A DNA stretch of 64,000 bases, from contig JACEVL010000480.1 of assembly GCA_020284085.1 (NCBI GenBank), positions 934,279 to 998,278 of the forward strand. The letters are read 5' to 3'. The position numbers were made by a program, and so were the translations under genes. The notes beneath the pieces were generated by a model. The model was given only the letters and a program-made list of their open reading frames with translations, searched no databases and had not been told where the DNA came from. Numbering within the stretch: position 1 is the first letter of the stretch; each line of letters begins with the position of its first letter. This DNA is from Aporrectodea caliginosa. Taxonomy: Eukaryota > Annelida > Clitellata > Crassiclitellata > Lumbricidae. This document shows positions 23,641-34,800 of this stretch, in pieces.

Positions 23641-23812
23641 GTTTTAATACAACTGCTGCTGCTGCTATTTTTTTTCTGCCTCGAGGTACCTCAGATCCTT
23701 CAGGAATTAAAAAATTATCCGGAGATACAAAAATCGATTCTGGGACGGATAGAAATCGTCAAGATCCGGCGGAGATAAGGTTGCCCTGGAAGACAATGGC
23801 GTTAAAGCGTTC

Positions 23813-23820
23813 TGTCTGTC

Positions 23821-23869
<49 letters not shown>

Positions 23870-23870
23870 G
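23813..23870. repeat. (CTGT)n microsatellite
   Basis: About 14 CTGT units. Confidence 0.95.
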
Positions 23871-24126
23871 AAGATGAACAGTCCTTAAGCTATAGCCTCG
23901 AGAGGAACCCGTGGCTATGAAGTGTTAGCGACTTCATTTTTCTTAGCCTCGGTATATTAAGGGCAGAGTCGTCTCACTCGCCGTCTGATCTTCCCACTTA
24001 CAGTGTTCGGTTAGTGTACTTATTATGGCTGAGTTGGCTTGGGGGCCGCAAGTGCCATCAAAACCTTGAGACAAAGTTCTACCCGTCCCCCGACGTGACG
24101 ATTGACAGTTCAGCACGCTAACGACT

Positions 24127-24127
<1 letters not shown>

Positions 24128-24212
<85 letters not shown>

Positions 24213-24425
24213 GACAGAGACAGAGAGAGAGAGAGAGACAGACAGAGAGACAGACAGAGAGACAGACAGACAGACAGCCAGAGAGAGACAGAGACAGAGA
24301 CAGAGACAGAGACAGAGACAGAGACAGAGACAGAGACAGAGACAGAGAGACAGAGAGACAGAGACAGAGACACAGACACAGACACAGACACAGAGGCAGA
24401 TACAGAGAGAGAAACAGAGACGGAT
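24128..24425. repeat. (GA)n-(CAGA)n-(GACAGA)n microsatellite
   Basis: GA, CAGA and GACAGA blocks alternate. The ORFs on both strands are artefacts. Confidence 0.96.
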
Positions 24426-26130
24426 GAACGATGAATAAAACGGGGACTAAAATTCCTTTATGGTGTTTACCGTGCGTGAGAGAGACGCATTCTAAGGACA
24501 TCCGAACTTCATTATTCACTAATCCGACCGATAAATCTTGCATCACGACATCGAATGATGCTGCTGCTGCTGCCACTGATGCTGCTAGTGATGCTGCTGC
24601 TGCTTCTGATGCTGGTGATGGTGTTAAGGGAATTCGCGGATGAACCCTGTGCTCGGACTAAGGCATTATCCGCGATTATAAAAGGCGCCATATAATGAAC
24701 AGTGCTTCCGATCGTTTCGATTTTGTATTGAAATGAATGTATGGATAAGACATGTGAGAAATATGGAATGGAATGGAATGCAATGCAATACAAGGTTTCT
24801 CTAATGATATGTATATATGCGATGGGATGTTTGTATTAGATTCGGTTATGTTACGATTATGCTATATATTGTGTTATGTCTTGTTATTGTGTTTATGTGA
24901 ACGGAGAGGAATTATCATCGACATCACATCAATGAAATTAAAGCCACTAATACTTTAGTTTAAGCCCCTTTAATATTAATTTAGTAACTTCTATAGCGCC
25001 GGTGTCTAGTGCACAAGGCTTTGACCATATGGCACACAAAATCCAAACTGTCTCCGGCATGTCTTCTAATTCGGAACACCTTATCTGCATTCAGCTATCA
25101 TCAACTGTCCAACCACTTACTCTCCTCCCTCCGGGAAATACCAAATCTCCTGTGGTTTGTTTCCCGGTTCAAGCGGAAAGACATCTATGCATGTATCTGG
25201 GCGTTTTTATAGAGCGCATTTTTATTACTCTCTTCAAAGCACTGTGCGACTGACTGTATAAGAGATTTAAATAGGAGCGTCTTCACATATGACGAGAATG
25301 TTACTTGCGCAGAGTTAACCGGAAAATTGCGAATAGTGTTCTGAAAGGATGGACATACATGCAGGACAGAGCGTGATCCTAATCCACCGTATGTCCAGGT
25401 ATTCCAGCAGCGATGGATACACTGGGAAGGAACTTAACGACGTCCTTGTCAACACCAGGTGGAGACTCCAGCGCCATTTCCCCAAAATTCTTTCGCAATC
25501 CCGTCCGTCTTTTTATGGCAGCAGAATGACGGCGCTATAACCATCCGAAAGTCGTTCTCTGGTCACTTCCTTCCTCGGCAGCCGTGAGGGGGCCTCTGGC
25601 GGGTGGGATTAGCAGCTAATCCTCGTCTCTTCTGCCCTGTCACAGTTAGTTGTGCAGCCGATGCTTTGATGGCTGACGATGCAGACCCCTCCTCCCTCCT
25701 CCGCCGATCATACACGAAACACAGAGGAAGATGACCTCTCGGTGACCTCTGACCTTTGATATCTGGCGGTCGCATGCCAGCAAATGGAGCGGCGCACCGG
25801 AAGGAAAGGCGATCGGAAGGGAAGACCGGAAGTGGAGACGGACTGGGTTCAAAGGTCCTAGCGACCATGACAAGGAAAAGGAATGGTGCATCGGGCGGAA
25901 CATCAAGCGCATGGGCTGAGATTCGTGTCCTGCAGCCAAATTCGTATGGTCAGTGAAGCTAAGTGGAAGTAACCATACTTCAAGAGGACATTATGCGGAT
26001 GGCAGAGGTTCGAATCCTGGAACGAGACGGCAAAATTGGGACTTGCTGTTTGGTTGTCCTTAATTTTTGCGCTTTTATTTTAGCAAAATATTGACTTACC
26101 TTGCAACATACATGTAGTTGTAAAAATAGG
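24426..26130. other. No gene recognised; scattered retroposon tails
   Basis: A GCTGCT/GATGCT patch lies at 24555-24620. Tail-like motifs are AAAAGGCGCCATATAATG near 24675, TTTATAGAGCGC near 25205 (minus) and GGCGCTATAAC near 25532. Several 60-100 codon ORFs show no recognisable motif. A B-box-like GAGGTTCGAATCCTGG occurs at about 26005. Confidence 0.4.
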
Positions 26131-26547
26131 CAGTGTAAGGTACATTTCGTTTTTTATTTTTTTTTCAAAAAACGTCGTTTTTTCCGTTTTTTATTTTTTT
26201 ATTTAACTTTATTTGTTTATTAACTGTCTGCTACTATATTTTAAATTTAATTTTTGTCTGATATCCCTTACGTGATCTCCATCCTTTCAAGGATTCATCT
26301 AATTTAAGTGACAATTTAGTGTCATCAGTTGAAATAAACAGCACTGTACAGGAAATAAAATTTATAACAGTTATTTGAATTTCTAAGTTATTCAAAATGC
26401 TATGTAGAAAGGTCAAATTATTTTCTTTTCCGTTTTTTTCTCGTTTTTCTCCGTTTTTTATTTTTTTCAATAAAACGACGTTTTTTCCGTTTTTTATTTT
26501 GATTTTACCGTTTTTAACAACTATGCCTTGCAATGTACCTTATACTG
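26131..26547. mobile_element. T-rich inverted-repeat element
   Basis: The left end TAGGCAGTGTAAGGTACATT is mirrored at the right by ATGTACCTTATACTGCCTA. Inside, CGTTTTTTCCGTTTTTTATT occurs twice (about 26174 and 26481). No coding sequence and no clear target duplication were seen. Confidence 0.55.
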
Positions 26548-26914
26548 CCTATCTTTTCTCTCCAAAAGTTACCTCTCCTTACCTCCGTTTAATTTACCTT
26601 AGACTAACCTTGCAACATAACTTGTCTTTGACCTCACTAAACTTACCTTGACACTTCCTGCGTTACTTTTTCTTAGAACATCTGACCTTATTTGCATTAC
26701 CTTGTTTGAAGTGACAATATCTTCTGCCCTAGTTACCACAACGTTGAGGGGAGGGGAGAGTATGGGGAGAGTCAATTAATAAGTCGTGCCAAATGACGTT
26801 CATTCCGATAATTATCTCAGTTTCTCGCAAGCGCCATCTTTCGTTCGATGTCTGCATCACTGATTGCATGTCGAGTGTAGATGTTTGTTCAAATGGAAGG
26901 ACGGACTTTGGACG

Positions 26915-27375
26915 GACGGAAGGAGGGAAGGAAGGAAGGAAGGACGGAAGGAAGGAAGGCTGGAGAAAGGAGAAGAAATAGGAAGAAGAGAGGAGCAGGC
27001 ATATTATATATCGAGGAAGGCAAAAGAAAGAGCAGAAAGGGTGAGGACGATGAAGGAAGGATGAGATGAAAAAGGAGGAGGAACAGGAAGAGGAAAAAGA
27101 ATGGGAATATGCGAGGGAATGGGTCAATGGGAAGAGGTTTTAAGAAGAAGAGGACGGAGGAGAAGAGGAGAAGGAGGAAGACAAATATGAGGATGAGGAG
27201 CAGAAAGGACGAAGAAGAGGAAGAGAATTCAGAGATGGAAAAGAGGAGGAGGAAGAAGAAGAAAACGAAGACAGGAAGAGTAGGAAGAGGAACTGGAGGA
27301 GGAGGAGGAGGAGGAGTAGAGGGAGGAGGAGGAGAGGAGGAGGAGGAGAGGGAGGAGGAGGAGGAGTATGCAATG
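26915..27375. repeat. Purine-rich GGAA/GGA tract
   Basis: GGAAGGAAGG (26925-26965) passes into GAAGAGGAGG and (GGA)n up to 27367. Lys/Glu/Gly-rich ORFs are composition artefacts. Confidence 0.9.
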
Positions 27376-27689
27376 AAGGGTTGAATGTGGTGCCCTGCGG
27401 CTGTTGCCTGTTTACATAGTAAAGAGGATTATATCGAAGCAGGTGCTCCGATAAATGCCACTCCAGCGATGCATGATTCCTCTTCAATGCGAATTCGATA
27501 AACAGCCAAACAACTGGATGACATATTGTCAGCCTCCTCCGCATCATCGTCATCAACAGCAGTCACCGCAGCATCAGAAATAGCACGCACCGATGGAGCA
27601 GGCGCGCGCATCAACGCACAAACAGACTCTAATGGGCTCTAATTCCTCCTCTCTGTTTATCTGGTTTGTTTCTGCGTTTAATTATGTAG

Positions 27690-28062
27690 GATAACGAAGA
27701 CGATGATAATAATGATAATAACAGTGAATAATGACGACGACAAAGATGGCAACGACGACGACGATGATGATGGTGATAAATGACGATGATGATGATGATG
27801 ATGATGATTATGATGATGATGATGATGATGACGAAGATGATGATAATAATAACAGTGATAATGACGTCGACAAAGATGGGAACGACGACGACGATGATGA
27901 TGGTGATAATGACGATGATGATGATTAAGATGTTTATGATGATGATGATGACGAAGATCATCGGAAGATGATGATAATAATAACAATGATGACGACGACG
28001 ACTACGATGACAACGATGACGATGAGGATGAGGATAATAATGATGACGATGATGACGATGAC

Positions 28063-28118
<56 letters not shown>

Positions 28119-28133
28119 CTGATGATGATGATA

Positions 28134-28175
<42 letters not shown>

Positions 28176-28190
28176 CGAATGATGACGATT
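27690..28190. repeat. (GAT)n/(GAC) array
   Basis: About 500 bp of GATGATGATAATAACGACGAC arrangement, containing two similar 100-bp blocks (27700-27800 and 27830-27930 share CAAAGATGG.AACGACGACGA). Poly-D/M/H/I/S ORFs are artefacts. Confidence 0.95.
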
Positions 28191-28294
28191 ATGATGAACA
28201 CGACGACGACGGTCGTGTAGAACTGGTGTCGCCAGGAAAAAGCGATAGATATACACCACTGATGAACATGGTTAACCATGTTCTAGTGCTTTTG

Positions 28295-28340
28295 AGAAGC
28301 ATTAAAAAGGCGCCTTATAAATGTTCAGATACTCAGACAA
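28295..28340 (+). mobile_element. Retroposon 3' tail fragment
   Basis: AAAAAGGCGCCTTATAAATG, then TTCAGATACTCAGA, is a variant of the GGCGCTATATAAAT tail. Confidence 0.5.
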
Positions 28341-28724
28341 CGCAAAAATCTATACATTTGCTTACACTACGCTACAGTTACATTACACAGCACTATTATC
28401 GTGTTTATACATTTCCGAACATTACTCTTCCGTTACATTAGGCATTTCTGTTCTCCGTCCCTTCTTCCACTTTCGGGATGGATATTACCAGCGGTCATTC
28501 CAGGGCGTCTTCCGTAATTGCGGCTTGCTGTTCGTTGCTGAAGCCTCCTCCCTCATCACCACCCACGCACCTCTCCTTCTCTGCTTCTCTCCTCCTCTCC
28601 TCCTCTCCTTCTCTGCTTCTCTGCTTCTCTGCCTCTCCGTCTGTCTCCAATGGCCTCAGTTCTCGCAATATAATCTGCGTCTTCCCGAAGGAGGAGCCTG
28701 ATATTCTTTACGAGATCTCGTTCA

Positions 28725-28817
28725 TCTTTGCCAGATCTCGTTCGTTGAGATCTCGTTCGTTGAGATCTCGTTCGTTGAGATCTCGTTCGTTGAGATCTCG
28801 TTCGTTGAGATCTCGTT
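28725..28817. repeat. 15-bp minisatellite (GAGATCTCGTTCGTT)
   Basis: Six units of GAGATCTCGTTCGTT. Each contains the palindrome GAGATCTC. Confidence 0.95.
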
Positions 28818-29050
28818 ACGGGCCGTCGAGATTTAAATGATAAACAGGAGAAGATGCGTTGCGTTGGGAGCGTGTGATGCGTGATAGCGAGAAGCTTTCG
28901 TGAGGTCAATAGGTCAATGGTGTCATGAAAGACCGACTGATTGAAATGACCTAGCGTCAAGGATGCATGCCAAACAGTTCCATGCACGTAAGCTTAGCTT
29001 ATGCGCTCACATAGGTATGTGTATGCAATGCATGTATGCTATAATAATTT

Positions 29051-29362
29051 CAGTGCTTCCCAAACTTTTCAGTGTCACGGACCGGTAGGAATTTTTCCGC
29101 TGTCGGAGGACCGGTGCCAAATTGATTAATTATTTCTCTGTTTCGTTTTCGAGCACTTAAATTCCTCAAAACTTTATTTAAATTCATGTTTAGCCAATAA
29201 TATGACTTCATTGCCCTTTAAATGCTATCCTGATAAGCCTTTTTGTTATGATATTTTAAAAATATAATAGTCATTTCTTGATTCCGAGACAATTTGACCA
29301 GTTTTTTACTCACTTTGCGGACCGGCAACTGAGAACTCGGACCACCACTTTGGGAAGCACTG
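29051..29362. mobile_element. hAT-like MITE
   Basis: The left end CAGTGCTTCCCAAACTTTTC is mirrored at the right by TTTGGGAAGCACTG, with further GGACCGG segments near both ends. Flanks do not show an exact 8-bp duplication, although TGCTAT occurs on both sides. It is non-coding. Confidence 0.8.
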
Positions 29363-29399
29363 TGCTATGCACATTGCACAGTATATGTGCATTTATGCA

Positions 29400-29670
29400 T
29401 GCATGTATGTAAGTATGTTAGTATGTATGTAGGCAGTAAGTAAATAAGTAAGTAAGTAAGTAACTAATTAAGTAAGTAAGTAAGTAAGTAAGTAAATAAA
29501 TAAATAAATAAGTAAGTATGCATACATACATGCATACATGCATACATGTATGTATGTATGACTTTGTATGTATGTATGTACTTTGTATGTATGTATGTAT
29601 GTATGTATGCATGTATGTATGCATGTATGTATGCATGTATGTATGTATGTATGTATGTATTGTATGCCTA
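29400..29670. repeat. GTAT/AAGT/CATA tetranucleotide arrays
   Basis: GTATGTAT, AAGTAAGT and CATACATG blocks succeed one another. The ORFs (MYVCMYVC and others) are artefacts. Confidence 0.95.
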
Positions 29671-29864
29671 TAAACTCCTGAGACGAAGAAGTCATGAAGA
29701 TAAAGATAGAGGTAACAAACATGTTCACCATTTATATAGCACAACTTCAAGGAGAGATGAAAGAGCGGCCGCGCATAGCTTCCACTCTCCCCCCTCCAGT
29801 GCCCCCACCCAATCAATTACATCGCCCACCTGAGGCAGGTAACGCGCACCTCCGATGGCCCACC

Positions 29865-29970
29865 TGTGCGCCGTAAGATGGCTTGAAGGACATCGATGGC
29901 GATGGACACAGGTTGGGCAGAACTGGACATGTCGTCTGCACAGCCAGGGACTGCCTGGCTGGGTGGGTGG
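29865..29970 (+). pseudogene. Possible LINE ORF2 C-terminal scrap
   Basis: In two frames, RWLEGHRWRWTQVGQNWT and RLGRTGHVVCTARD recall the post-RT region of LINE proteins. A GGGTGGCTGGCT repeat follows (29960-29995). The assignment is weak. Confidence 0.25.
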
Positions 29971-30599
29971 GTGGCTGGCTGGGTGGGTGGTTGGTCATCC
30001 GAATCTTTCGCTTGAATCGGCTTTTCCAGGATCTCAGTTTTTACCTTCGACCAATCACGTTTCCACGAAGAAAAGAAACGTCTTCTAATGCCTCTGGTGA
30101 AGACGATTCACGAACCAAATAACACGACTCCACTGTCCGTCTGTCTGTCTGTCTGTCTGGCAGGTTGCAGACTTATATGGATTTAATACATACATACATA
30201 CTGCGATCGTCCCTTCCTAATCACCTATTTTAACTGTATTTGCTCTACTCTACCTATGGGTATTGGGTAATTTAACCTTGGTAGTGCGAAGCCTGTCAAT
30301 GCATATTAACACAGTCCGTAAACTTTTCGAATATTTTCTCCTTTCGATTCAACACACAGGAAAATCAATAACGCACTTCAACTTTCTCTTCATACATTCG
30401 CTCAGCATAACCCTATCCATGTATAACTAAAATTCAAATACTCTTCGCATCAGTAACTTCTTTCGCGGTATACACTCATAAAAACATTTGTTCGGCCAGC
30501 TAATTAAATATGCAAGGTTTAATACTCAACATCTGTTCAGCCAAGCGCGTATACACTGACGTAGTAGCAGCAGCAGTAACAGCAGTAACAGCAGCAGTG

Positions 30600-30660
30600 G
30601 TAGTAGTAGTTTAACAACACTGTGATAACAAAGATCATAGCGTCGCACTCCTTCTTCATT
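30600..30660 (-). mobile_element. Dispersed SINE-like repeat, GTCGTTAAAC family
   Basis: TAGTAGTAGTTTAACAACAC, then TGTGATAACAAAGATCATAG, then CGTCGCACTCC match 46250-46318 and 57763-57835, and on the other strand 41640-41735 and 56740-56825. Confidence 0.7.
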
Positions 30661-30663
30661 CTT

Positions 30664-30664
30664 C

Positions 30665-30733
<69 letters not shown>

Positions 30734-30825
30734 CTTTGTCTCTCGTCCTGTGTATACAGTCCTAACGCATACATACATACATACATACATACATACATAC
30801 ATACATACATACATACATACATGGT
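30664..30825. repeat. (TA)n-(TG)n and (CATA)n microsatellites
   Basis: TA (30664-30708), TG (30709-30732), and CATA (30768-30822) separated by a short spacer. Confidence 0.95.
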
Positions 30826-30878
30826 ATACATGTACATGCGCGCATACATCGATCATATATACGCACATGCAGGGTCAA

Positions 30879-30919
30879 TGAACGGTCATTGCTGCTGACA
30901 GGCGATCAATGACCGTTCA
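30879..30919. repeat. 13-bp perfect inverted repeat
   Basis: TGAACGGTCATTG (30879-30891) and CAATGACCGTTCA (30907-30919) flank a 15-nt loop. Confidence 0.85.
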
Positions 30920-30929
30920 GTGGCTCTGC

Positions 30930-31115
30930 ACTATGGCACCAGATCCCCCCCTGCCCTTCGACCCGCTCCTCCTTATTAACTGGTGCTGGGCCAAGTGCCT
31001 CTCTGTTCGTTGTCTTAAGACCACTTTCACTTCTCTGGGTGTTTCGCGCTGGGAACGCCTCTGATTGATGTGCACTGCGAGAGGCGCTATATAAATGTAT
31101 AGATACAATACGGAG
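30930..31115 (+). mobile_element. LINE/SINE 3' end
   Basis: GGAACGCCTCTGATTGATG, then GCGAGAGGCGCTATATAAAT and GTATAGATACAATACGG form a typical tail of the family. Upstream, CLKTTFTSLGVSRWERL resembles a decayed LINE C-terminus. Confidence 0.6.
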
Positions 31116-31417
31116 ATCCACTGTAGTACATGTATAACTGGAAGAGTCGCCACTGACGGTCTCACGCAGACACGTGATGCCCTACCTACCGACAGATTCC
31201 TATTGAGCGTTGAGAGACTGATGGATGACACCATGCACTGAGTTCCTGCATCAAATTGAGAGACGATGGTGTAGAGTGATACACGTTAACAGCACCGTCC
31301 AGCGGTCTCTTATTGATGGTAGCAGGAGCAGGACGGGAGGGGACGAGGAGGAGGAGGAAGATGGCGCAGCAAATGAACAGGCATTCGTCGTTTAATAGGC
31401 CGTCGATGACACCAGAT

Positions 31418-31562
31418 CCCGTCCTCCTCCTCCTCCTCGTCCTCGTCCTCCTCCTTTTCCTCCTGCTCCTCCTGCTCCTCCTCCTCCTCCTCCTCCTGCT
31501 CCTGCTCCTCCTGCTCCTCCTCTTCCCCCTGCTCCTGCTCCTGCTCCTGCTCCTCCTCCATC
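31418..31562. repeat. (CTC)n/(CTG) microsatellite
   Basis: CTCCTCCTC with CTCGTC and CTGCTC variants. Its right end abuts the truncated 3' LTR at 31563. Poly-L and poly-E/G ORFs are artefacts. Confidence 0.95.
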
Positions 31563-31747
31563 GTTCAAATTCACTTTCATCAGCAATTTCTATCGTCAGC
31601 CAAAGTTTAGGCTACTTTAGGCCAAGCGCCCACGAGCCGACAGCGCAACTAAGGCCTAAGACTAAAACGCTTAACAATCGATACACATTATATATATATC
31701 AACCTAAGGCACACCTGTGCTCATTATATATGCAAAACATTAGTTCA
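31563..31747 (-). repeat. Truncated 3' LTR
   Basis: It matches 37790-38009 of the 5' LTR apart from a 35-bp gap between two TCTA tetranucleotides. It begins (minus strand) TGAACTAATG directly after the polypurine tract. The distal 198 bp of the LTR, ending GGTGACA, are absent and replaced by a CTC microsatellite. Confidence 0.9.
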
Positions 31748-31771
31748 CATTACCTCCTTCCCTTTCTTTGG
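31748..31771 (-). promoter_or_regulatory. Polypurine tract
   Basis: On the minus strand AAAGAAAGGGAAGGAGGTAA, then TG, lies immediately before TGAACTAATG. It would prime plus-strand DNA synthesis. Confidence 0.85.
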
Positions 31772-31877
31772 ATTGAGCAAATTAAACTTAAAAATTTGCA
31801 AAATCATCTAAATTATGAAAATCGTACTAAATTATGCAATAAACTTAATACTATATAATACAGTAAAATAATCAATC

Positions 31878-34800
31878 TTATAATCTAGATAAACAATCTG
31901 CTACAACATTTAATCGTCCTTTCTTATAATTAACTTCTACATCAAAAGTTTGCAGTGCTAAAGCCCAACGCACCAGTTTAGCAGACTTAGACATAGATTC
32001 AGTCAGATAAGTTAAAGGATTGTGATCTGTAAAGATGTGAACTTTAGATCCAATGATTATCTCTTTTAACTTATTTAGAGCCCAAACAATAGCATAGGCT
32101 TCTTTCTCTACAGTTGCCCATCTCTTCTGGGTGTCAGTCAGCTTCTGACTTATAAATGACACAGGGCGCTCTATTCCCTTATCATCCATCTGCGTTAGCA
32201 CAGCTCCTACTGCAAAATCACTACTATCGCAGTACAAATTAAAAGGTTTTCCAACATCAAAAACATATAAAACAACTTTAGAGCGTACAGCATCTTTAAG
32301 TAAATTAAATGCCTGTTGATGTCTATCAGTCCAATCAATCTTATCTGGAACATGTTTGCTTGTCAAATCAGATAGAGGCTTCGCAATCTGTGCGAAATCT
32401 TTGATAAACTGTCGATAGTAACCAAAAAATCCCAGCAATTGCTTAACTTGTTTCTTCGTTTCTGGAGTTTTCAAATTAATTAAACTTTCAATTCTATCTG
32501 GATTCATTTGAATCGTTCCAGAACCAACCACATGACCGATGAACTTTACCTCACTCTTACCAAAGATACATTTCTTTAAGTTCAGAGTAATGTTATGCAG
32601 TCTCATTTGCATTAAATATGCATCTAAATGCTGTAAATGAATCTTCCAATCATCTGAATGCACAGCAATGTCATCTACATAGGGCTCAGCAAATTCATTT
32701 ATAGGCTGTAAAACCATGTTAATTGCTTTAACAAATGTTCTTCCTGAGTTGATCATTCCGAACGGAACACGAGTAAACTCGTACAGTCCATTGTGAGTAA
32801 CAAAAGCAGTTTTCCATTGATCAGTTTGCTTAACAGGACAAGTCCAGTAAGCACTTCGACAATCAAAAATCGAGATCACATTTGATTTTCCAACTTTGTG
32901 CAACACGTCTTTTACAATCGGCATCGGATATTTACAATCCACAGTGAACGAGTTAATGTATCTGTAGTCGCAGGCAAGTCTCAGAGAACCGTCTTTCTTT
33001 TTAACAATTACCAGCGGACTTGCCATTCTGCTCGAAGATGGTTTTATAATGTTGGCTTGAAGCATTTCTTTAATTTGTCGTTCAACTTCTGCTCGATAGA
33101 TGAGTGGAATTCGGTAAGCCATAAATTCTTTTTCACGAAATTCCGGTTTCAGTTCAATTTCATGTTCAACCAATGTACATAGTCCAGGCTTTTCAGAAAA
33201 TCGATCAGAATATTTGTTCAGTACTTCCAGCAATTGTTTTTGTTGAGATAATGTTAAATGGCTAATCTGTTCAGGATCAAGATTCAGTGAATTCTTTTCA
33301 TCTTGCAAGTCATTCTTCGTCAACAACTCAACCACTGAACCAAAGTCTTCATCTTCTTCGACGATTAGTCCACAACTCATTGCTCTTGTAATGTACTTTC
33401 TGATTTTATTTGCGTGAATTATCTTTCGACAATCGTCACCCATATCAATCAAATAAGAGTACTTGGACCTTCGTTGTATAACAGTACATGGACCATGCCA
33501 TCGTGAAATCAGTTTATTTGTTGACGTCGGATACAACACAATAACTTTTTCACCCGGTTCAAATTCTTTATGTTTCGCTCTTTTGTTGTATTGATTCGTA
33601 TACTGTAATTGCTTCTCTCGTGAATATGATTCTGCAAACAGTAATGCTTTTTCCATATTTGCTTTCATGTCTTTCAAGTACTTTTCTGGTTGGATTCCAA
33701 TATGAGGTGGTAAATTAATTTCTCTTGTCCAACTTTCTTTTAAAATTGCCAATGGTCCACGCGGAATCTTTCCATACACCAACATATAAGGAGCAATTCC
33801 AGTAGTTGCATTCGGTACTTCTCGTAATGCCCACACTGTAAACGGAATTACTTTGTGCCATTGCCTTGGATTGTCAACAATTACATGATGGATCATTTTC
33901 TTGAATGTTTGATTCCATCTTTCTACTAATCCAGCTGCCTCTGGATGACCTGGCGTGTCAAATCTTGGACTACAACCCATTAAATTCAGAAATTCTCTTG
34001 TCAGACTCGCAGTAAAATTTGTTCCTTGGTCACTTGTGATCACTGAAGGTACACCAACGTTCATGAACAACTCCATCAAAGCATCACATACAGCTTTCGC
34101 AGTTAATGATTTCAACAGAAACACTGTAGGCCATCTGGTGCAAGAATCGACAATACATAAACAGTACTTGTGACCTGCAGCAGATGCTGGCTCGATTGGT
34201 CCTACACAATCCATTGTAATTCTTCTAAAGGCCACATCTTCTCTTGGAATTGGAGTGATAGGAACCCTGTCCATCACCAAACTTCTTGCCTTTAATTGAC
34301 ATTTCTCACATGATTTGCAAAATTTCACTATATCTCTTCTCATCTTTGGCCACGTAAAAGACAACTTTATTCGTTCTCTAGTTTTCTCTTCTCCAAGATG
34401 TCCTCCAAATACTGATTCGTGAGCCAACTCCATCACTTTCATTCGTCGCTCTTTTGGTAACACCAATTGATATATCGTTTGCTCTAATATTCGATATCTT
34501 TTGTACAGTAAGCCATTTACCACGCAGAATTCAGATTCTTTATCTGGCGCTAAATTCCACCATGCTTTCAATGATTCGTCTTGTCTCTGCTGTTCTTCGA
34601 ATTTCTTTGCGTCTGCAATCTGCATCTGTTGTTCTTCATCTTTCTCATCTTCTTGAAACAAATCTGCTATCTCCACATCACATTCATTATCCTCTTTCGT
34701 TTCATTTAGATTACCATTCTCGCATGCAGCCATCTCTTGTTCACTCATCTCTGCTGTTATACCGTCTTGCATTAAACTTTGTTGATCATCGCTTTCGTTT

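Noticed and set aside
27629..28441. Poly-His/Ile/Asp/Met/Ser ORFs
   Set aside because: Products of the GAT/ATC array read in different frames.
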